Shown in pieces: positions 23,311 through 36,647 of a stretch of DNA of 64,000 nucleotides. Origin of the DNA: Lepisosteus oculatus (Eukaryota; Chordata; Actinopteri; Semionotiformes; Lepisosteidae); NCBI RefSeq assembly GCF_040954835.1, contig NC_090697.1, forward strand, positions 3,856,501-3,920,500, given 5' to 3'. Below the pieces are notes generated by a model. That model was not told where the DNA came from and made no database searches. It saw only the letters and a list, made by a program, of their open reading frames with translations. The translations under genes and the position numbers were made by a program. Within the stretch, counting starts at the first letter, position 1; every line of letters starts with the position of its first letter.

Positions 23311-24254
23311 TGAGTCCTGCATAGGATCCTATTGCCCTAGCAGCCCTATCTTACAGTGGGACAATCTTTTTCCAATTAAGAATTTAAGTTGTATACTCTT
23401 TAGACTTTTAATAATTTTAAACTGTATTTCAGCATGTTAATCATTAAACATGACCTTGGACAGGCTGTAAGATCAAAGTATTGCCCTGGTCCACTTTCTT
23501 TGTAACCAACTTTGTAAACGAAAAAACTTTATTTTTTTCATTGACAAAAAGTAACACCACAGCATTTCGTTGATCCAATCACGCATTCGTTTCCATTCAT
23601 ACAAAGTAAGTTTTGAGAATCTCCGATTCACCATGCCTTTCACATGCTCATAAACAATATTAATTTAGGAACATAAACATATTATGTAAACTGTACTGTA
23701 TATGGCTGGTATTGGTATTTTAAAGAAAAAATACACACCAGTATTTCACTTTCTCCCTAAACATTTTAAGCATCAAAGTCTTACATGTGGTTATTTTGGA
23801 AACGTTTTTACGTGCTATTTTTGACCATATTAAGTTAATATACAGTACTTTGTGGCAAGTCATAATGTTTCACTGCATAATGTTTAAGTTTCACTGCTTC
23901 CCACGTGAGGAAGTGGAATACTAGTGTATTTTTTCTTTAAACTACCAATACCAGCCAGTATAGTTTGTAACATAGAGATTTCTATATTTATGTCTTTATT
24001 CAGTGGTTACGTTAGTGACAAAGGCTAACCTTTCACCTTCATTAACACATACACATACATGTTTATAATGACAATATAATATTTATTGGCAGTAATAATA
24101 TCAGTAGCAACTTGAAATTATTTGTTGTTATTAATAAATGACTTAGCTTCAAACATGTTGTGATATTTTGAAATATACAAAATGTCAATAAAGTGTCCAT
24201 AATATTTGCTATTTTAGTTTTTCAAAGAAATGTTTATTTCTTAAAAGAAGTCTC

Positions 24255-24330
24255 ATGGCAACAGCTGGGTTCGAACACCAGACCACAGGCTTATAAGGCA
24301 CACACTTAAGCTATCACACTACAGACACAG
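24255..24330 (-). repeat. tRNA-like module of the element arm
   Basis: On the minus strand there is a D-arm-like TGTGATAGCTTAAGTG, an anticodon-loop-like CCTTATAAGCC and a T-arm-like CTGGTGTTCGAACCCAG that can pair as a hairpin. No proper acceptor stem was found, so this is not called a functional tRNA. Related modules lie in other arms at 34245, 38515, 41084, 46960 and 50005. Confidence 0.5.
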
Positions 24331-24454
24331 TCATGTAGGATGTAGTGAAACTGAAGCACACATATCCATAGAAAGTAGTATAATACACTATTTGAGCTAC
24401 AGCACATTAATATAATTATATCGTTATTAATTTCTTAAGATACATGATTCCATA

Positions 24455-25893
24455 TTATAGATAGATCGATACTTTATTAATCCCGTGAGGGAAATTGCAG
24501 TGCAACAGCAGCTTAACACAGACAACACAGCAACAGTGTAATGAATGATACAATAATAATAATACAATACAGTCAGTACACTCAGTGAGAAGTGCACTAA
24601 GAAGAGTTACTCACAGTCCAGAATACACAAAGAACAAACCAGAACAGAACAGTACACAAAAAAGTCATATTGCACAATATGAATTTAAATACAAATTTAT
24701 TGCACAGGTCCCTGGCATATATTGCACAAAAATGGTTGTAAATGGGAAAAGATAAAAAACAGATGTATCAGTTTACTGTTCAGTCCAGAAACAGGTCACT
24801 GTCAATGTTGTCTCTGCCCAGACGCAAGGTGGATGCGTTGTATAGTCTTACGGCAGAAGGCAAGAATGACCTCCTGTAGCTCTCCCTGTCGCACTGTGGA
24901 TGAATCCGTCTATTGCTAAACGTGCTCTTCATTTCTACAAGCATGTCATAGAGGGGATGGGAGATGTTGTCCATGATGGTCTCTAGTTTGGACACCATTC
25001 TCCTCTTAGCCACTACCTCCAGGGGGTCCAGGCCAGACCCAATGACAGAGCTTGCTCTTTTGATTAGCTTGTTCAGCCTGTTAGAATCCACTGCTCTAAT
25101 CCCAGAGCCCCAGCATACCACAGTGTAGAAAATGGCACTCGCCACCACCGACTGATAGAACAAATGTAGCATCTTATTACATACATTGAAGGACCTGAGC
25201 CTCCTCAAGAAGTAAAGTCGGCTCTGACCCTTCTTGTACGAGTCCACCATCTCCACGCCACTCCCATGGATGTAGACAGGAGTAGGTTTGACCTTTTTCC
25301 TCCTGAAATCTACCACCAGTTCCTTCGTCTTTGTTACATTCAATTGCAGGTGGTTCTCCCCACACCACTCCACAAAGCTGCTGACCAGTCCTCTGTACTC
25401 TTCCTCCTGCCCACTCTTGATACATCCCACAATTGCAGAGTCATCTGAGAATTTCTGCAGGTGGCATGACTTTGAGTTGTACTTAAAATTCGAAGTATAG
25501 AGGGTGAAGAGGAATGGAGAAAGAACTGTCCCTTGAGGTGTCCCTGTGTTGCTCACTACCTGTTCAGACACACAGTTCTGAAGTCTCACAGACTGTGGTC
25601 TGCCTGTCAGATAGTCAGTGATCCACGAGATCATGGAGGCATCGACTTGCATCTCCTCCAGCTTCCTCCTTAGAAGTAAGGGCTGGAAAGTATTAAAGGC
25701 ACTAGAGAAGTCAAAAAACATAATCCTTACGGTTTTGCCAGCCTTGTCCAGGTGTGAGTAGGCCCTTTGCAGCATGATTGCAACCTCCACACCAACACTG
25801 GGCTGGTAGGCAAACTGTAGGGTGTCCAGTGATGAACTAACCAGGGGTCTCAGGTGGGATAAGACCAGCCTCTCCAGTGTCTTCATGACGTGA
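24455..25893 (-). mobile_element. L2/CR1-group LINE, 5'-truncated, copy A
   Basis: The minus strand has an open frame of 368 codons (25886-24780). It shows the C-terminal two-thirds of a LINE polymerase: FDFSSAFN, GTPQGTVLSPFLFTLY, FSDDSAIVGC and the FLRRLRSF segment. The 3' end carries the GGGATTAATAAAGTATCGAT phrase followed by ATCT units, typical of fish L2-type LINEs. It sits in the element arm: uninterrupted arms read CCATATTATATTCCCTATT (for example 51145), which is split here. Compared with copy B (41475-42667) it lacks an in-frame block of about 21 residues after the VDSYK motif. Confidence 0.85.
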
Positions 25894-26269
25894 GACGTTA
25901 TGTTCCCTATTAATCAAATTCTAAAAGTATGATTTTGTTTACTCTGCTAATGAGCATATTTGCAGAAAAGGTTAAAACATTATCACTTTTCAAAAAGTAC
26001 TGTATATAAAGGTAATATGTCAGAAGGAGCATGTAAAAATGTTTCCAAAATAACCACATGTAAGACTTTGATGCTTAAATTGCTTAGGAAGAAAGTGAAG
26101 AAACTGGTGTGTATTTTTTCTTTAAACTACCAATACCAGCCATATACAGTTTACATAATATGTTTATGATCCTAAATTAATATCATTTATAACCATCAGA
26201 CGTTTAATGCTCCTCTTCTTTTTATGCTCAGTTATTAAAATATCCTTTTAGTTGTAAAATAAGTTAAAT

Positions 26270-27030
26270 AAGTTAAAAAAAGAAGGGCCATGAAGTTCAT
26301 ATTGAGTGAAACTCCTGGAATGATCAAACATCTTCAAAAAACCATAAAATATCTAATAACACGTGACAAACTATTTAAAGTGTGAAAAAAAAAGTTAATT
26401 ATTATTTAATTCAGTGAACCTTCCTCCTAAACTGTTGTAACTAAGTATGTATTAATAATGTTTGAGTGGGGAGTTGTGTCAGCATGCGTAGGCTGCAAAG
26501 GATCTGGTATTAAATACTGAAAGAAACACTTTACTTTGGTTATGGAGCATTCTTCATTATGTATTTATAATTCCAAAATGCAAACTGCAGTATTAAAGGA
26601 ATATGGTTAGACCTAACAACCTATAATATGTCACGAAACTATAGGGCTTCTTCAAAACACGATTAAGACATGTTCTTTAGATTTTCACAAAAGACCTAAA
26701 GTTCATGCATAATTCAAGTAATTGTAAATAACATATAACAGATACACCTCACAGAAATCACATCTTTTACTATTGAACAGTCTTGCAAAAGTTAACAGAA
26801 ATTAAAGAATCTAAATATTTTTCTGTTTTTATCTTAATTTCAATTTCCGCAAAAGGGCATTCTCAGTGATTTGCATTCTTTAAAATATGAATATGTTGCC
26901 TATACTTATATTCAGTATCATTCTTTTTATCCTTCATTCTAAATACTTTAAACCTGCTTTGGTTGTTTTGGATACCATGACACTCCAAAAGCGTTAGAAT
27001 ACCTTTCTCAATTTCAGTAGTGCCTATGTC
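26270..27030. repeat. Receptor unit upstream flank, unit 2
   Basis: Matches 13470-14490, 43045-43790 and 52470-53230. AT-rich, no gene. It lacks the inverted Penelope-like dimer of unit 1, reading through a single TATGTATTAATAATG at about 26446-26460. Confidence 0.65.
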
Positions 27031-27084
27031 TCACAGGGCTATGAGCAGTTTTACAAAAGTTAGCTAATGATACTGTTGACCATG

Positions 27085-27274
27085 GAGAGCAAGTGTGATG
27101 ACAACTGTAAGACTTTCTGTTTCTCCCAGGTGAACATTAGCTGTAAAAATGTTCACAGAAACAGGTATAACTCTCCATTGATTACATCTAGGAGCAGCAT
27201 TACCACAGCGTGAACATTTATAAAGAGCCCAACACATAAAATTCAACAGCTGCATCAGAAAAATAATACTGGGG
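27085..27274 (+). promoter_or_regulatory. Conserved promoter and non-coding exon 1 of receptor 2
   Basis: TATAAA at 27219-27224 and a GGGG|GTAAGT donor at 27275. The layout is the same as in the other units, and the intron would run 27275-27879. The promoter is still intact although the gene is broken, fitting recent loss. Confidence 0.55.
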
Positions 27275-27899
27275 GTAAGTGTTGAACGTTTTTTCAGCTA
27301 ATAAAATTAGTGGACCAACTTTAACAGAATCCAAATATAGGTTATGATAAGAAAAGAAATATTTTGTGATGGCATTGTTCATACAGATTTTAAATTATTC
27401 CACAATACACCTTTAGATTGAAGATATTTTGTTTTTAAAACATGAATGCAGGACAGGTAAATAGTGTAATTTTTAAAACATTTATTTAATTCTGTGCAAA
27501 GTTCTAGATAGGCTCTGTCAAATAATTAATGCATTAATGAAACACCTTTAGACAGGAAATACCTGAGCATTTTGCAAATTATCCCCCCTTTTTCCTAATT
27601 TTGCCATTTACAGACAAAAGTTTAAAACAACATATCCTGAAAGATTTTTTTTTAATTGGAAACAGACTCTTTCCAAGGAATCTCCAGATTTTTCATTCAG
27701 AAACTATTGTATTTTAATACACTGTCTTTTTACAGTATTTCATCGTAATATACTTGAACATATTGTCTTTTTAAATCATAATCAATAATGTTCCTTACTT
27801 AGTGGCAAGAAAACATAGAAAACACAGTAAACAGTGTATTGCTTTTGTAGGAAAATGGACTGTACCATGTCTTTTTCAGGGACCATCACAATAGGAGAG

Positions 27900-28915
27900 A
27901 TGGGCTCTTCAGTCCGACAGACCTTCAATGTTACTGAAAATTCAGATATACACTTCTGTTTTGAATCCATCGCTGGCTCCTGTACAAGGATAATCAAACC
28001 AGTTATCTTTCGATTTGTATTGTATTTTATTATGGTGTTAATAATATTGACGACATTGTGTGGAAACATACCAACACAAATTATTTGATTCTCTCACTGG
28101 CAGTTTGTGATTTTCTATTGGGAGTAATCATCATGCCTTATACAATGATTTTTGCTATTGAAGGTTGCTGGTACCTGGGAAGTTTGTTTTGTCAAATACA
28201 CTCAGCGACTGACATGATGCTCTCCACAGCTTCCATATTCCACTTGTGTTCCATCTCCATTGACCGTTACTTTGCTGTGTGTAACCCTCTGAGTTACAGA
28301 ACCAAAATCACGTCTGATGTCATACTTCTGATGATCATAATAAGCTGGGTAGTGTCAGGATTATTTGGCTTTACGATAGTTTTTCTAAAGCTGAATATAA
28401 AAGGCATTGAGGTTTTTTATTACAAATATATTGACTGTGTAGGAGGATGCATTGTGTTTGTCAGTAAATTTTCTGGACCTCTATGCTCTCTGTTCTCATA
28501 TTTCATTCCTGCATTGATCATGCTGGGTATTTACTTTAAAATATATTTAGTAGCCAGAAAACAGGCAAAATCTATCAAAGATATAACACAACAGATTCAA
28601 GAATCTAAAGAGAACAAGGTTGGAGTTTCCAGTCAGCAGGAGAGAAAAGCTGCAAAAACCTTAGGCATAGTCGTGGGAGTGTTTGTATTCCTCTGGACTC
28701 CTTTTTTTGTTTGTATCTTCTCTAATCCTATTCTTGAGTATACAGTACCACCCATACTGATAGACACTGCATACTGGTTTGGCTATTTAAACTCTGCTTG
28801 TAACCCCATTATTTATGCCTTTTTTTACACCTGGTTCAGAAAAGCAACAAAAATGATCATCTCTGGTAAAATATTTGAAAGAGATTCTTGTTGGGCAAAG
28901 TTAATTGTAGAATAA
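27900..28915 (+). pseudogene. Trace amine-associated receptor 1-like, copy 2 (pseudogene)
   Basis: Same reading as the intact copies from the ATG at 27900, but 40 bp are missing at 28067/28068 compared with copies 1, 3 and 4. The deletion removes the codons from about F57 to H70 (end of TM1 and first intracellular loop) and shifts the frame. The first frame stops at 28088. The remaining receptor (from the second membrane segment to the tail, about 280 residues) stays open in another frame to 28915. No other disabling change was seen, so the loss looks recent. A downstream-initiated product from 28058 would lack TM1 and is unlikely to fold. Restoring 40 bp gives exactly the family length of 1056 nt. 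A poly-A signal candidate lies at 29206-29211. Confidence 0.9.
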
Positions 28916-29333
28916 ATTAATTTAAAAATGCAATATGTCTGACTTTCTAAACTGTAAGAAAGAAAGCTAACAGTATGTCATATACTGTACATGTGAGTTA
29001 ATACAGCTTGTGCTCTACCTCTTTTTCCTTTCTAATGCTATTTTTTTGGGGGTTTGTCTCCCTCTGCTGTTGAGAGATTATTTGTTTTCAACAAAGTACC
29101 TTGCTTTAAATTGCAGAATCTGGTGAGGTGATTTTTTTATTCGTTTATTGGCTATCAGAAAAGAAGCACTTCTTGCCTTATATTCCAGTGTCAGGATTAG
29201 TGAAAAATAAATTCATCTCAGATCAGGGACTGGGAACATTCTGGTATTTGAATATAACAAAATAACCTTATCCTTCCATACCACTCCTGGAATTTCAACA
29301 TAACATTTATTCTCCAAAATATTATAATGGTTT

Positions 29334-29618
29334 GCATTTCTTTCCATTTCCTGGAGTGCTATCCATGTGGAGTTGGTATGTTCTCATTGATTCGCATTGA
29401 CTTTCTCCAGGTGCTTTGGTTATCTCCTGAAGACCAAAGACATACTGGTAGGTTAATTGGCTTCTGTAAAAATGTACCCTGCTCTGCATGTGTGTGTCTG
29501 TATGTGACCTGATATGAACTGACATCTTGTCCAGGGTGCATCCTGCCTTGTGCCTGTTAGGCTCCAGCTCCCCCTTGACCCTGAACTGGATAAAGGAGGT
29601 TGAAACTTGGATGGAAGA
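29334..29618 (+). repeat. Widespread fish interspersed repeat, unit 2 copy
   Basis: Nearly identical to 16801-17085, carried along by the segmental duplication. Confidence 0.65.
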
Positions 29619-29762
29619 ACAAGGAAGTGTAGTAAATCACAAGTCAAAGTATTTTATTTTAATGTTAAGATTTGAAGTACACTGTACTATTAATTCATTG
29701 GCTTGCCTTTGGATTCTTCTGGCCTTTCTCCTGAAGCTTCTCTTTAACTTTATTCTGCTAGT

Positions 29763-31580
29763 TGGATCATGAGCGTCACTGGTCATGCCTGGGTACTGAC
29801 GGGAGTTGTGACCTGAACACTGATCTGTTGCTAAATACTGGACACAGCCAATGGGCACAACAATAAGCACCACAGACTGAGTCCAGCAACCTTCCAGCAT
29901 TCATCTCCAAAGAAAAGAGTCTTTGCCACACTTCCCACTCCACAGACTTATTGGAGGACTTCACTATCAACACAGCTGAACCAGATCACTGGAGAAGATC
30001 GATTGGCCCAGGAACTTTGCATTCACTAAATAATAAGTAATCAATGAATGAACCTGAATAACACCTTATTTTAATTAAAATGTGTGTATAACCAGAATTT
30101 ATCTCAGTTATAAATTCTATAATTCTTATATGTAATATAATAAATACAGCATTTTTTCCTGACTCTGTACACATTTATTCAAATGTTGTGTTTACACAAA
30201 CATCTCCAGGCAAGACGTTGCAATTCAACTGTAAATAATCTTTATTTTATTTCTGCATTATATTTTCTAGTGAATGGGAAATGTTTACACATTTATTTTT
30301 CAATGTCATGTTTCACTGTAATAATGTTAATGATATAAAAACGTAAAACATGTTTAGCATTTCCTTTATTTTACTTACAGTAAATAGCTACATTTTGACA
30401 TCTTTAAGTTTTCTAATACAGCATTTAAGAAGTTATGCCTTTTTGTGTCACAAATGTTTTCTTAAAGTAAAAGTAAATACATTTCTTCATAAATTTGGAA
30501 AATGTATGAGAGATTCTTTTCTCTATCTTGTTTTATCATTTACAAAATCACTTATCTAGGAACAAAATAATATTTCAGTATTGTGATGTTAATATTTACA
30601 TTATCCTAACTCCTAAATTCCAATGACACTCTCTGAATACAGCAGTAAATTTACAGTATTTTATCCAAATTAAAATCCATTTTAATGTCCATGAATACAA
30701 AGATTTGAATGCTCTAACTCTGAAGTATGTGTCTAAAGGGTATACAGTACATCTGAGCTGTTCTTTTCACAGTGCCTATTATGGAAAGCAAGGATATTGA
30801 AATATCTGTATATTGTTTCAATTAATTTGTGTATGTTTCAGGTAAGACAAAAATAATTAAGCATAAGACAATTTAAGAGTTTAAATGTTTTATTTTTTAG
30901 TTTTAGAATAGCATAGTTTTAGAAATGTATTTTATCTGAAAATACTCTAGACCAGCTTAATACATAAACATTAACATAAAAGAAGAACAGAAGGGAGAAA
31001 CATTATGGTATTATTGTGTAGATGCATTAGCTACAAAAAGCTCACTTACATATTTTAGTAAGTTGAAAATCAAAGCTTCTAACTGCAGTAGTTTTGAGAT
31101 AATGAGATAATTCACACCAACAAGATATTATCCCCATTATCAGAAATCCCGGCAACCCAGAGGCTATCCCAGGAGTCCAGGGCACAAAGCAGCGCTCAAC
31201 CATGAATTCAGTGCTTATCCATTGCCAAGAATGAACATGCATGAATGAACATGAATACACACAAAGCACCAGTGTACCTTATTTCAAGCATAAATTAAAT
31301 TGATAAAGGAATTAAGCTGATACTGAATGTTTTAATTTTCACTGTAAAGACAAAAATTAGGGAAAAACTCGGGGAAAACATGCAAACCTCACCCAAAAGG
31401 TTCCTTTGTCTGGAATAAAAACCCGGTACCGTGAGGCAGATAAACTTCATATCATTGTAGGACCCCCATTACTACAAATAATGTTGAATTTTCAATACAT
31501 TGAAATGTGCTTTATTTTCCTTTGTTCGCACAACATCCCTTACACAAAAGATTATTGGGTAAAAATATTTTTATTGTGAA
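29763..31580. other. Spacer of the duplicated unit, no gene seen
   Basis: Matches 17230-19040. It begins with the decayed LINE-tail-like stretch and is then AT-rich. It carries the local inversion near 30690-30800 relative to unit 1. Confidence 0.5.
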
Positions 31581-31589
31581 CAATATTTT

Positions 31590-33060
31590 TAAAAATGAAA
31601 GTATTCTCCCCCCTTGAGTCAATACGTTATAGAGGCACCTTTTACAGCAATTAAAGTTTTCAGTCTTCTTTGACATGCATCAGCTTTGCAAATGTGAATT
31701 TGGAGGTTTTCGGCCATTCTTACTGATAGATATGCTCAGGCTCTGCGACACTAGATGGGGAGCATTGGTCAACACTATCTTCAAGTCGTTCCACAGATTC
31801 TCAGTCAGATTTATTGTGACAGAGAAATAAGTTCTGGATCCCGAGATGAAGTTAAACAGATTAGTTTTACTGCATGCAAGGAACAATAAAACCAAAGAAT
31901 TGTACAAAGTGCCAGTACAAAACTTCCAGTTTATATAGCCCTTTTCTGCTGCTTCTGACGTAGCTCATTATTATGGTAATGGGGAGAGGCCATAGTGTTC
32001 GGACAGTTCACAGACTTTGCCCAAATGGTCAGTGTAAGGTTTCCTTCCTTGAGAAGGGGGGCATCTGGAATCCTTATCAGTTATCCCCCTTTCCTGTCAT
32101 AACTCTAAGCCTGGAATGTCTTCTGTCACAAGAAGTCCAGACCTTGTGCAGAAAGGAATCAGTTAACCCCTTCTTCACATCTTATATCTTTCTTCAGATT
32201 CAAGTCTGTACTTTGACTGAGCCATTCAAAGACATTCATGTTTTTGTTCTGAAGCCACTTTGGCTGTATGCTTAGGATCATTGCCATGTTAGAATGTGAA
32301 TATTTGCCCCAGCCTGACTGAAGCAGCTTCTTCACTAAGATTTGCCTGTATTTGGCTCCATATTCTATTCCCTCTATACTGACAAGTGTCCCAGTACTTG
32401 ACACTGACAAGCATCACCACAGGATAAGCTGCCACCACCATGCCTCAACATAGGGAAGTATGCAGGTGATGAGCTGTGTTCAATTTGCACCAGACATAGC
32501 TCTTTGCTTTTAGGCCAAAGACAACAATGTTTGTTGCTGATGAGATGCATTTTCAATATAGTCTCGGGTTCTGCCATATGCCTTCTTGCAACACTCCAAG
32601 TATATTTTTACACAGTCTTTTCTTGGGATTGTCTTCTCCCACTCTCCCATAGAGGCTAAATCGTTGTAGTGCTGCAGAGATTGTTGTCCTCTGGACAGGT
32701 TCTCCTATCTCATGGGATTCTGTAGTTCTGAGTGGTCATGGGGTCATGTCTCATACTGAGGTCCTTCTTTCCAGTTTGTTCAGTTTGGAAGGATGGACTG
32801 CCCTTGGAGGAGTCTGGGTGATTCTTCAGAATCATTTTCCAGTGAAGGACCTGACTGTGCTCTTGGAAACTTTCAACACCCAAGATATGTTTTTATATCC
32901 CTCCTCAGATCTGTGCCTCTTCATAATTCTGCCATTGTGTTGTACAGACACTTCATTGTTCTTCATGTTAAAGGTTCTGCTTTGACATACACTGTCAACT
33001 GAGGAACATTATGTAGACAGGTGTGTTTATTTTGAAATGCTGTCAACCATTTTAATCTGT
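31590..33060 (-). mobile_element. Tc1-like DNA transposon, unit 2 copy (decayed)
   Basis: Nearly identical to the unit 1 copy at 19050-20520, including the internal 384-bp insertion (31811-32194) between two CAGAT copies. It arose by segmental duplication, not by new transposition. Confidence 0.8.
31811..32194 (-). mobile_element. 384-bp insertion in the Tc1 copy, unit 2
   Basis: Same insert as 19269-19652 with CAGAT at 31806-31810 and 32195-32199. It was shared before units 1 and 2 separated. Confidence 0.6.
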
Positions 33061-34244
33061 TGATGCGAGTCCCTTTGCCATTGATTATTCCATTGAGGAC
33101 AGAGAAGAGATCCATCATAAGCATTCTTTCCAAACCCACCTTCTTCTGGGGACCTGTAGGTCTTGCAGACCTTCATAACTCTGTGAGCTGACCGCTTCTC
33201 CACTTGCTTGGCTGAAGAAGGGCATCTGATTGACAGGTGTCATGGTGTTTTGTCTTTCCTTTCTAACTCTTTTGTTTCCCCTCTGTTTCAGTTATACTTC
33301 CTACGAGTTCAATATCTCCATTTGCCTCATGTGTCACCTACAGATGCAGCCATTCAAAATGCGCGGGCGATACCGCATTATTTTCCGGTATGCTGTACGC
33401 AGTCTACCGCGAGTTACCGGTAAATACCGCTAGTTACCGTAAATTCTCCTATAATACGACAAGCAAAATAATAGTATCCGGAATTTCCGCAAGGTGGGCC
33501 TAATAAAGCTCAACTTCTCATGTTTGAGCTGTTGCCATCAAAGTCTTTAACGAAGATATTACTAATAGTATTAATAATGAATGACCTTGGACAAGCTGTA
33601 AGTGTAAACTCAAAGTATTGCCCTGGTCCACATTCTTTTTCTCATTGACCGTCTTTGTAAAAGTAACACCACAGCATTTCGCAATCACGCATTTGTTTCC
33701 AATCATGCAAAGTACAGTAATTTTTGAGAATCGATTCACCATGCCTTTCACATGCTCATAAAAGAGATTGATTTAGGAACATAAACATATTACCGTATGA
33801 AAACTGTACTGTATACAGTATGTATATGTATATTTAATGTCTTAACTGTGCCCGTTTAAGTATTGAATATTTATATGGAATTTTACCACTGAAGGGAAAT
33901 CTTAGTGCCTGAGCATAAAAAGAATAGGAGCATACTGTAACGCGTGTGAAGGCCATAAACAATATTAATTTTGGAACATAAACATACAGTATATGGCTGG
34001 TCTTGGTACTTTAAACTAAAAAAATACACACCAGTATTCCATTTCTCCCTAAACATTTTAAGCATCGAAGTCTTTAACTAAAGAGATACCGGAGTCAACA
34101 AGCATACTTTTAGAATTTGATTAATAGGGAATATAATATGGAATCGCGTATCTAAAGAATTTAATAACGATATGATTATATTCGTGTACTGCGACAGGGC
34201 TGTGTAGGGCTGTTTCGCCTCCCTCTTCATGCGACTTCCCTTGT

Positions 34245-34325
34245 AGCCTACTGGTCTACGTGCCCGACTACCAACTCACGGGTTGTGTGTTCAAATCCAG
34301 CTGGTGCTGGACTTTTCTTTTAACA
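34245..34325 (+). repeat. tRNA-like module, left arm of the 5.8-kb element
   Basis: TAGCCTACTGGTCTACGTGC resembles an A box, and GTGTGTTCAAATCCAGC a B box, with about 30 nt between. The inverse copy is in the right arm at 38515-38590. No full cloverleaf was confirmed. Confidence 0.5.
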
Positions 34326-36647
34326 AACATTTCTTCGAAAAAATAGAATAGCGATATTATGGACAATCAATTGACTTTTATATTTCAAAATATCACAACA
34401 TGATCGATTCTAAGTCATTTTTGATAACAATGAATAGTCACCTTCTTCCCTTCTGACAACGGTCCCTGCTTCTGCTTCCTGCTTCTATTGTGTGTGTGTG
34501 TAATAGAGTAAATTTTTATAGAGAAATGGAGGCTGGACAGTATGCGTTACAATATAAACATTTATATTGATTTAAATCGTGTTTTGATTTAAATCGCAAA
34601 CGCGTGTTTAATTAGATGTGTTTTTTTAATCAGAATCAGGCTAATGCAACATAAATTGATACAGTATCTTTGTCTTCTAAGTATCTTAATAAACTTTCAG
34701 CATAGCTTTCTACCCGTTTAGATTTATTTTTCTTGGGATTTTGGGATCAAACGTGAAAGGATTAGATTGTAATCGTTTTTATTTTTCAAATACGTTTTAG
34801 AAAAGTGTAATCTATACCTGCCCAGACTGTACACCTTCCTATATCCCGCCTTTCATTCCTGTCCTGCTCTTCCCCGCGCACCCCAGCCGGGCGCTCTTCG
34901 GCCTCTGCCCGGGACGAATGTATATTTTGATATTTACACCCGGCGCGGCGCGGTTTTTAAAATTAGTCAAGCAATATGAAGCATCTCCTTTTACTTTTAA
35001 GTCCTTTAAATACATTGAGCACAGCTTTCTCACCACTTAAGATTGCTTTTTGATACCATCCTTACACAAAGCAGAAACTTTCCAATGACATACAGTACAA
35101 GTGGAAAGATTACAGATTTTAATCGTCTTTAATTTTGTTACGTTATACGTTTTAGGAACGTTTCATCTAAACAAACACCACAAAACTATTCTCGATTGTA
35201 TTTCTGAATGTTATGTTACACCTACAGTAGTTCACTGCTTTAAATACATCGAATTAAGAAAGTTATGTGTAGCACTTTAGATCTTTTTTTCTGAACCAGG
35301 GAAAATCTGATCATGTTTCTCTATAACAATAATAAAAAACTTTATTTTATATATCACCTTTAAAAGTGGCATCTCAAAGCAATACAGTAGATCGAAAAAC
35401 AGTTAAAAGGGACCAAAGTAAATACCAGACAAACGCAAACGCGTTTTTAATAAAATGCTTTTATTCATTCAGCAGAGAGTGAGAGGGACATCCAGCAGAG
35501 AGAGACACACACACCGGTTTCCATTGACAAAATTTTTTTTTTCAATTCCTCTTGTCTAACAGGAATGTTTTGTTTGTGGACAGACTGTTGGACTAGAGGA
35601 AAAGAGCACCTCCTTCTACAAAGCATTTCGTTGATCCAATCACGAATTCTTTTCCAGTCGCACGAAGTAAGGGTTGTAAAGCGCGAAGTAAAGCGCTGAT
35701 TCTTATGGAATGTGTTCCGCCGGGGATTCAAATTTCTTTTTTTTTTTTTTTAATCGCGTATCTAAGGAAATCTCAGTATAACTTTGTTCATGAACAAACA
35801 GTGGCATGTTACATTATTATTAGTTTTTTTGTTAACAAGGCTCGCCAACTAATTTGAATCGAAACCTGTCTTTCTAGCTATTATTCACACTTAACAACAC
35901 ATTAACACCTAACAACGGGAGCAGGGACGAATTAGGCCAGTAAATTATTAGTTGTTTTTCAGGAAGTTAAAAAAAACACTTGAATTACTTATCCAGTCTC
36001 TCGAAATAAAGTTATTTTTCAAGAAATGCAACAAACGTCGGGCAATGTGTTTTTTTTAATCCAACATTGACAGCCACATCTTAAATCTTGTCAGTCAGCT
36101 CTTTTTTCTCTATTTGAATTGTGGCTTACACATCGCACGACAGGTTTCGATTCACATCAGCTGGCGAGCCTTGTTAACAAAAAAACAGACAATACACAGG
36201 GAGAGGGAGGTCAAGCCAGAGAGAGAGCTTTTTACCCTCTGTCTAAAAACCCAAATAACCCGGGGCAGAGACTCCAGGGGGATCACTGCGTGGTACAGAG
36301 CGGACCTCAGTCAATTCTTATGGAATGTGTTTTCTTTCTTCTTTTTTTCAGCATGGAATAAACCTGTTACTTGATTCATATGGATGCCCGGTTCCGCTGG
36401 GAATTCAAAACATTTTTTATTTTTTTTTAATCGGGTATCAAAGGGAATAGGCAGTATAACCCTGTTCATGCACAAACTGTGGCATGTTACATTGATTTGG
36501 GTGTCTCCTCTTGCCAGAAAGCACTAAATTGCATTTTTGACAATGTTTTTGACTTTTTTTAAATTGCATTTTGAGCGCGGACAGCACATACAAGGGTTAA
36601 TTGCACAATGAACCGCGCCAAGAAATTTAAAATAGTCTTCTTTAGGT

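Larger units (their letters stand above)
22838..26265. mobile_element. CAGATGCAGCC-family element, right end lost, with nested LINE
   Basis: It starts CAGATGCAGCCATTCAAA just after TA (22836-22837). The empty site is kept upstream of receptor 4 at 52388-52389 (GGATTATATATTGG). It contains a tandem repeat (23040-23310), family arm sequence and a tRNA-like module (24255-24330), and is split by a LINE (24455-25893). The right end is missing: family sequence stops near 26265 and runs directly into the receptor unit. The same breakpoint occurs upstream of receptor 3 near 43035. Confidence 0.7.

Noticed and set aside
22841-23313. Two open frames rich in Leu, Ser and Phe
   Set aside because: They lie in an element end and an 80-bp tandem repeat of pyrimidine-rich DNA.
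24255-24330. A genuine tRNA gene
   Set aside because: The T-arm and boxes are tRNA-like, but no proper acceptor stem was found and the copies vary widely.
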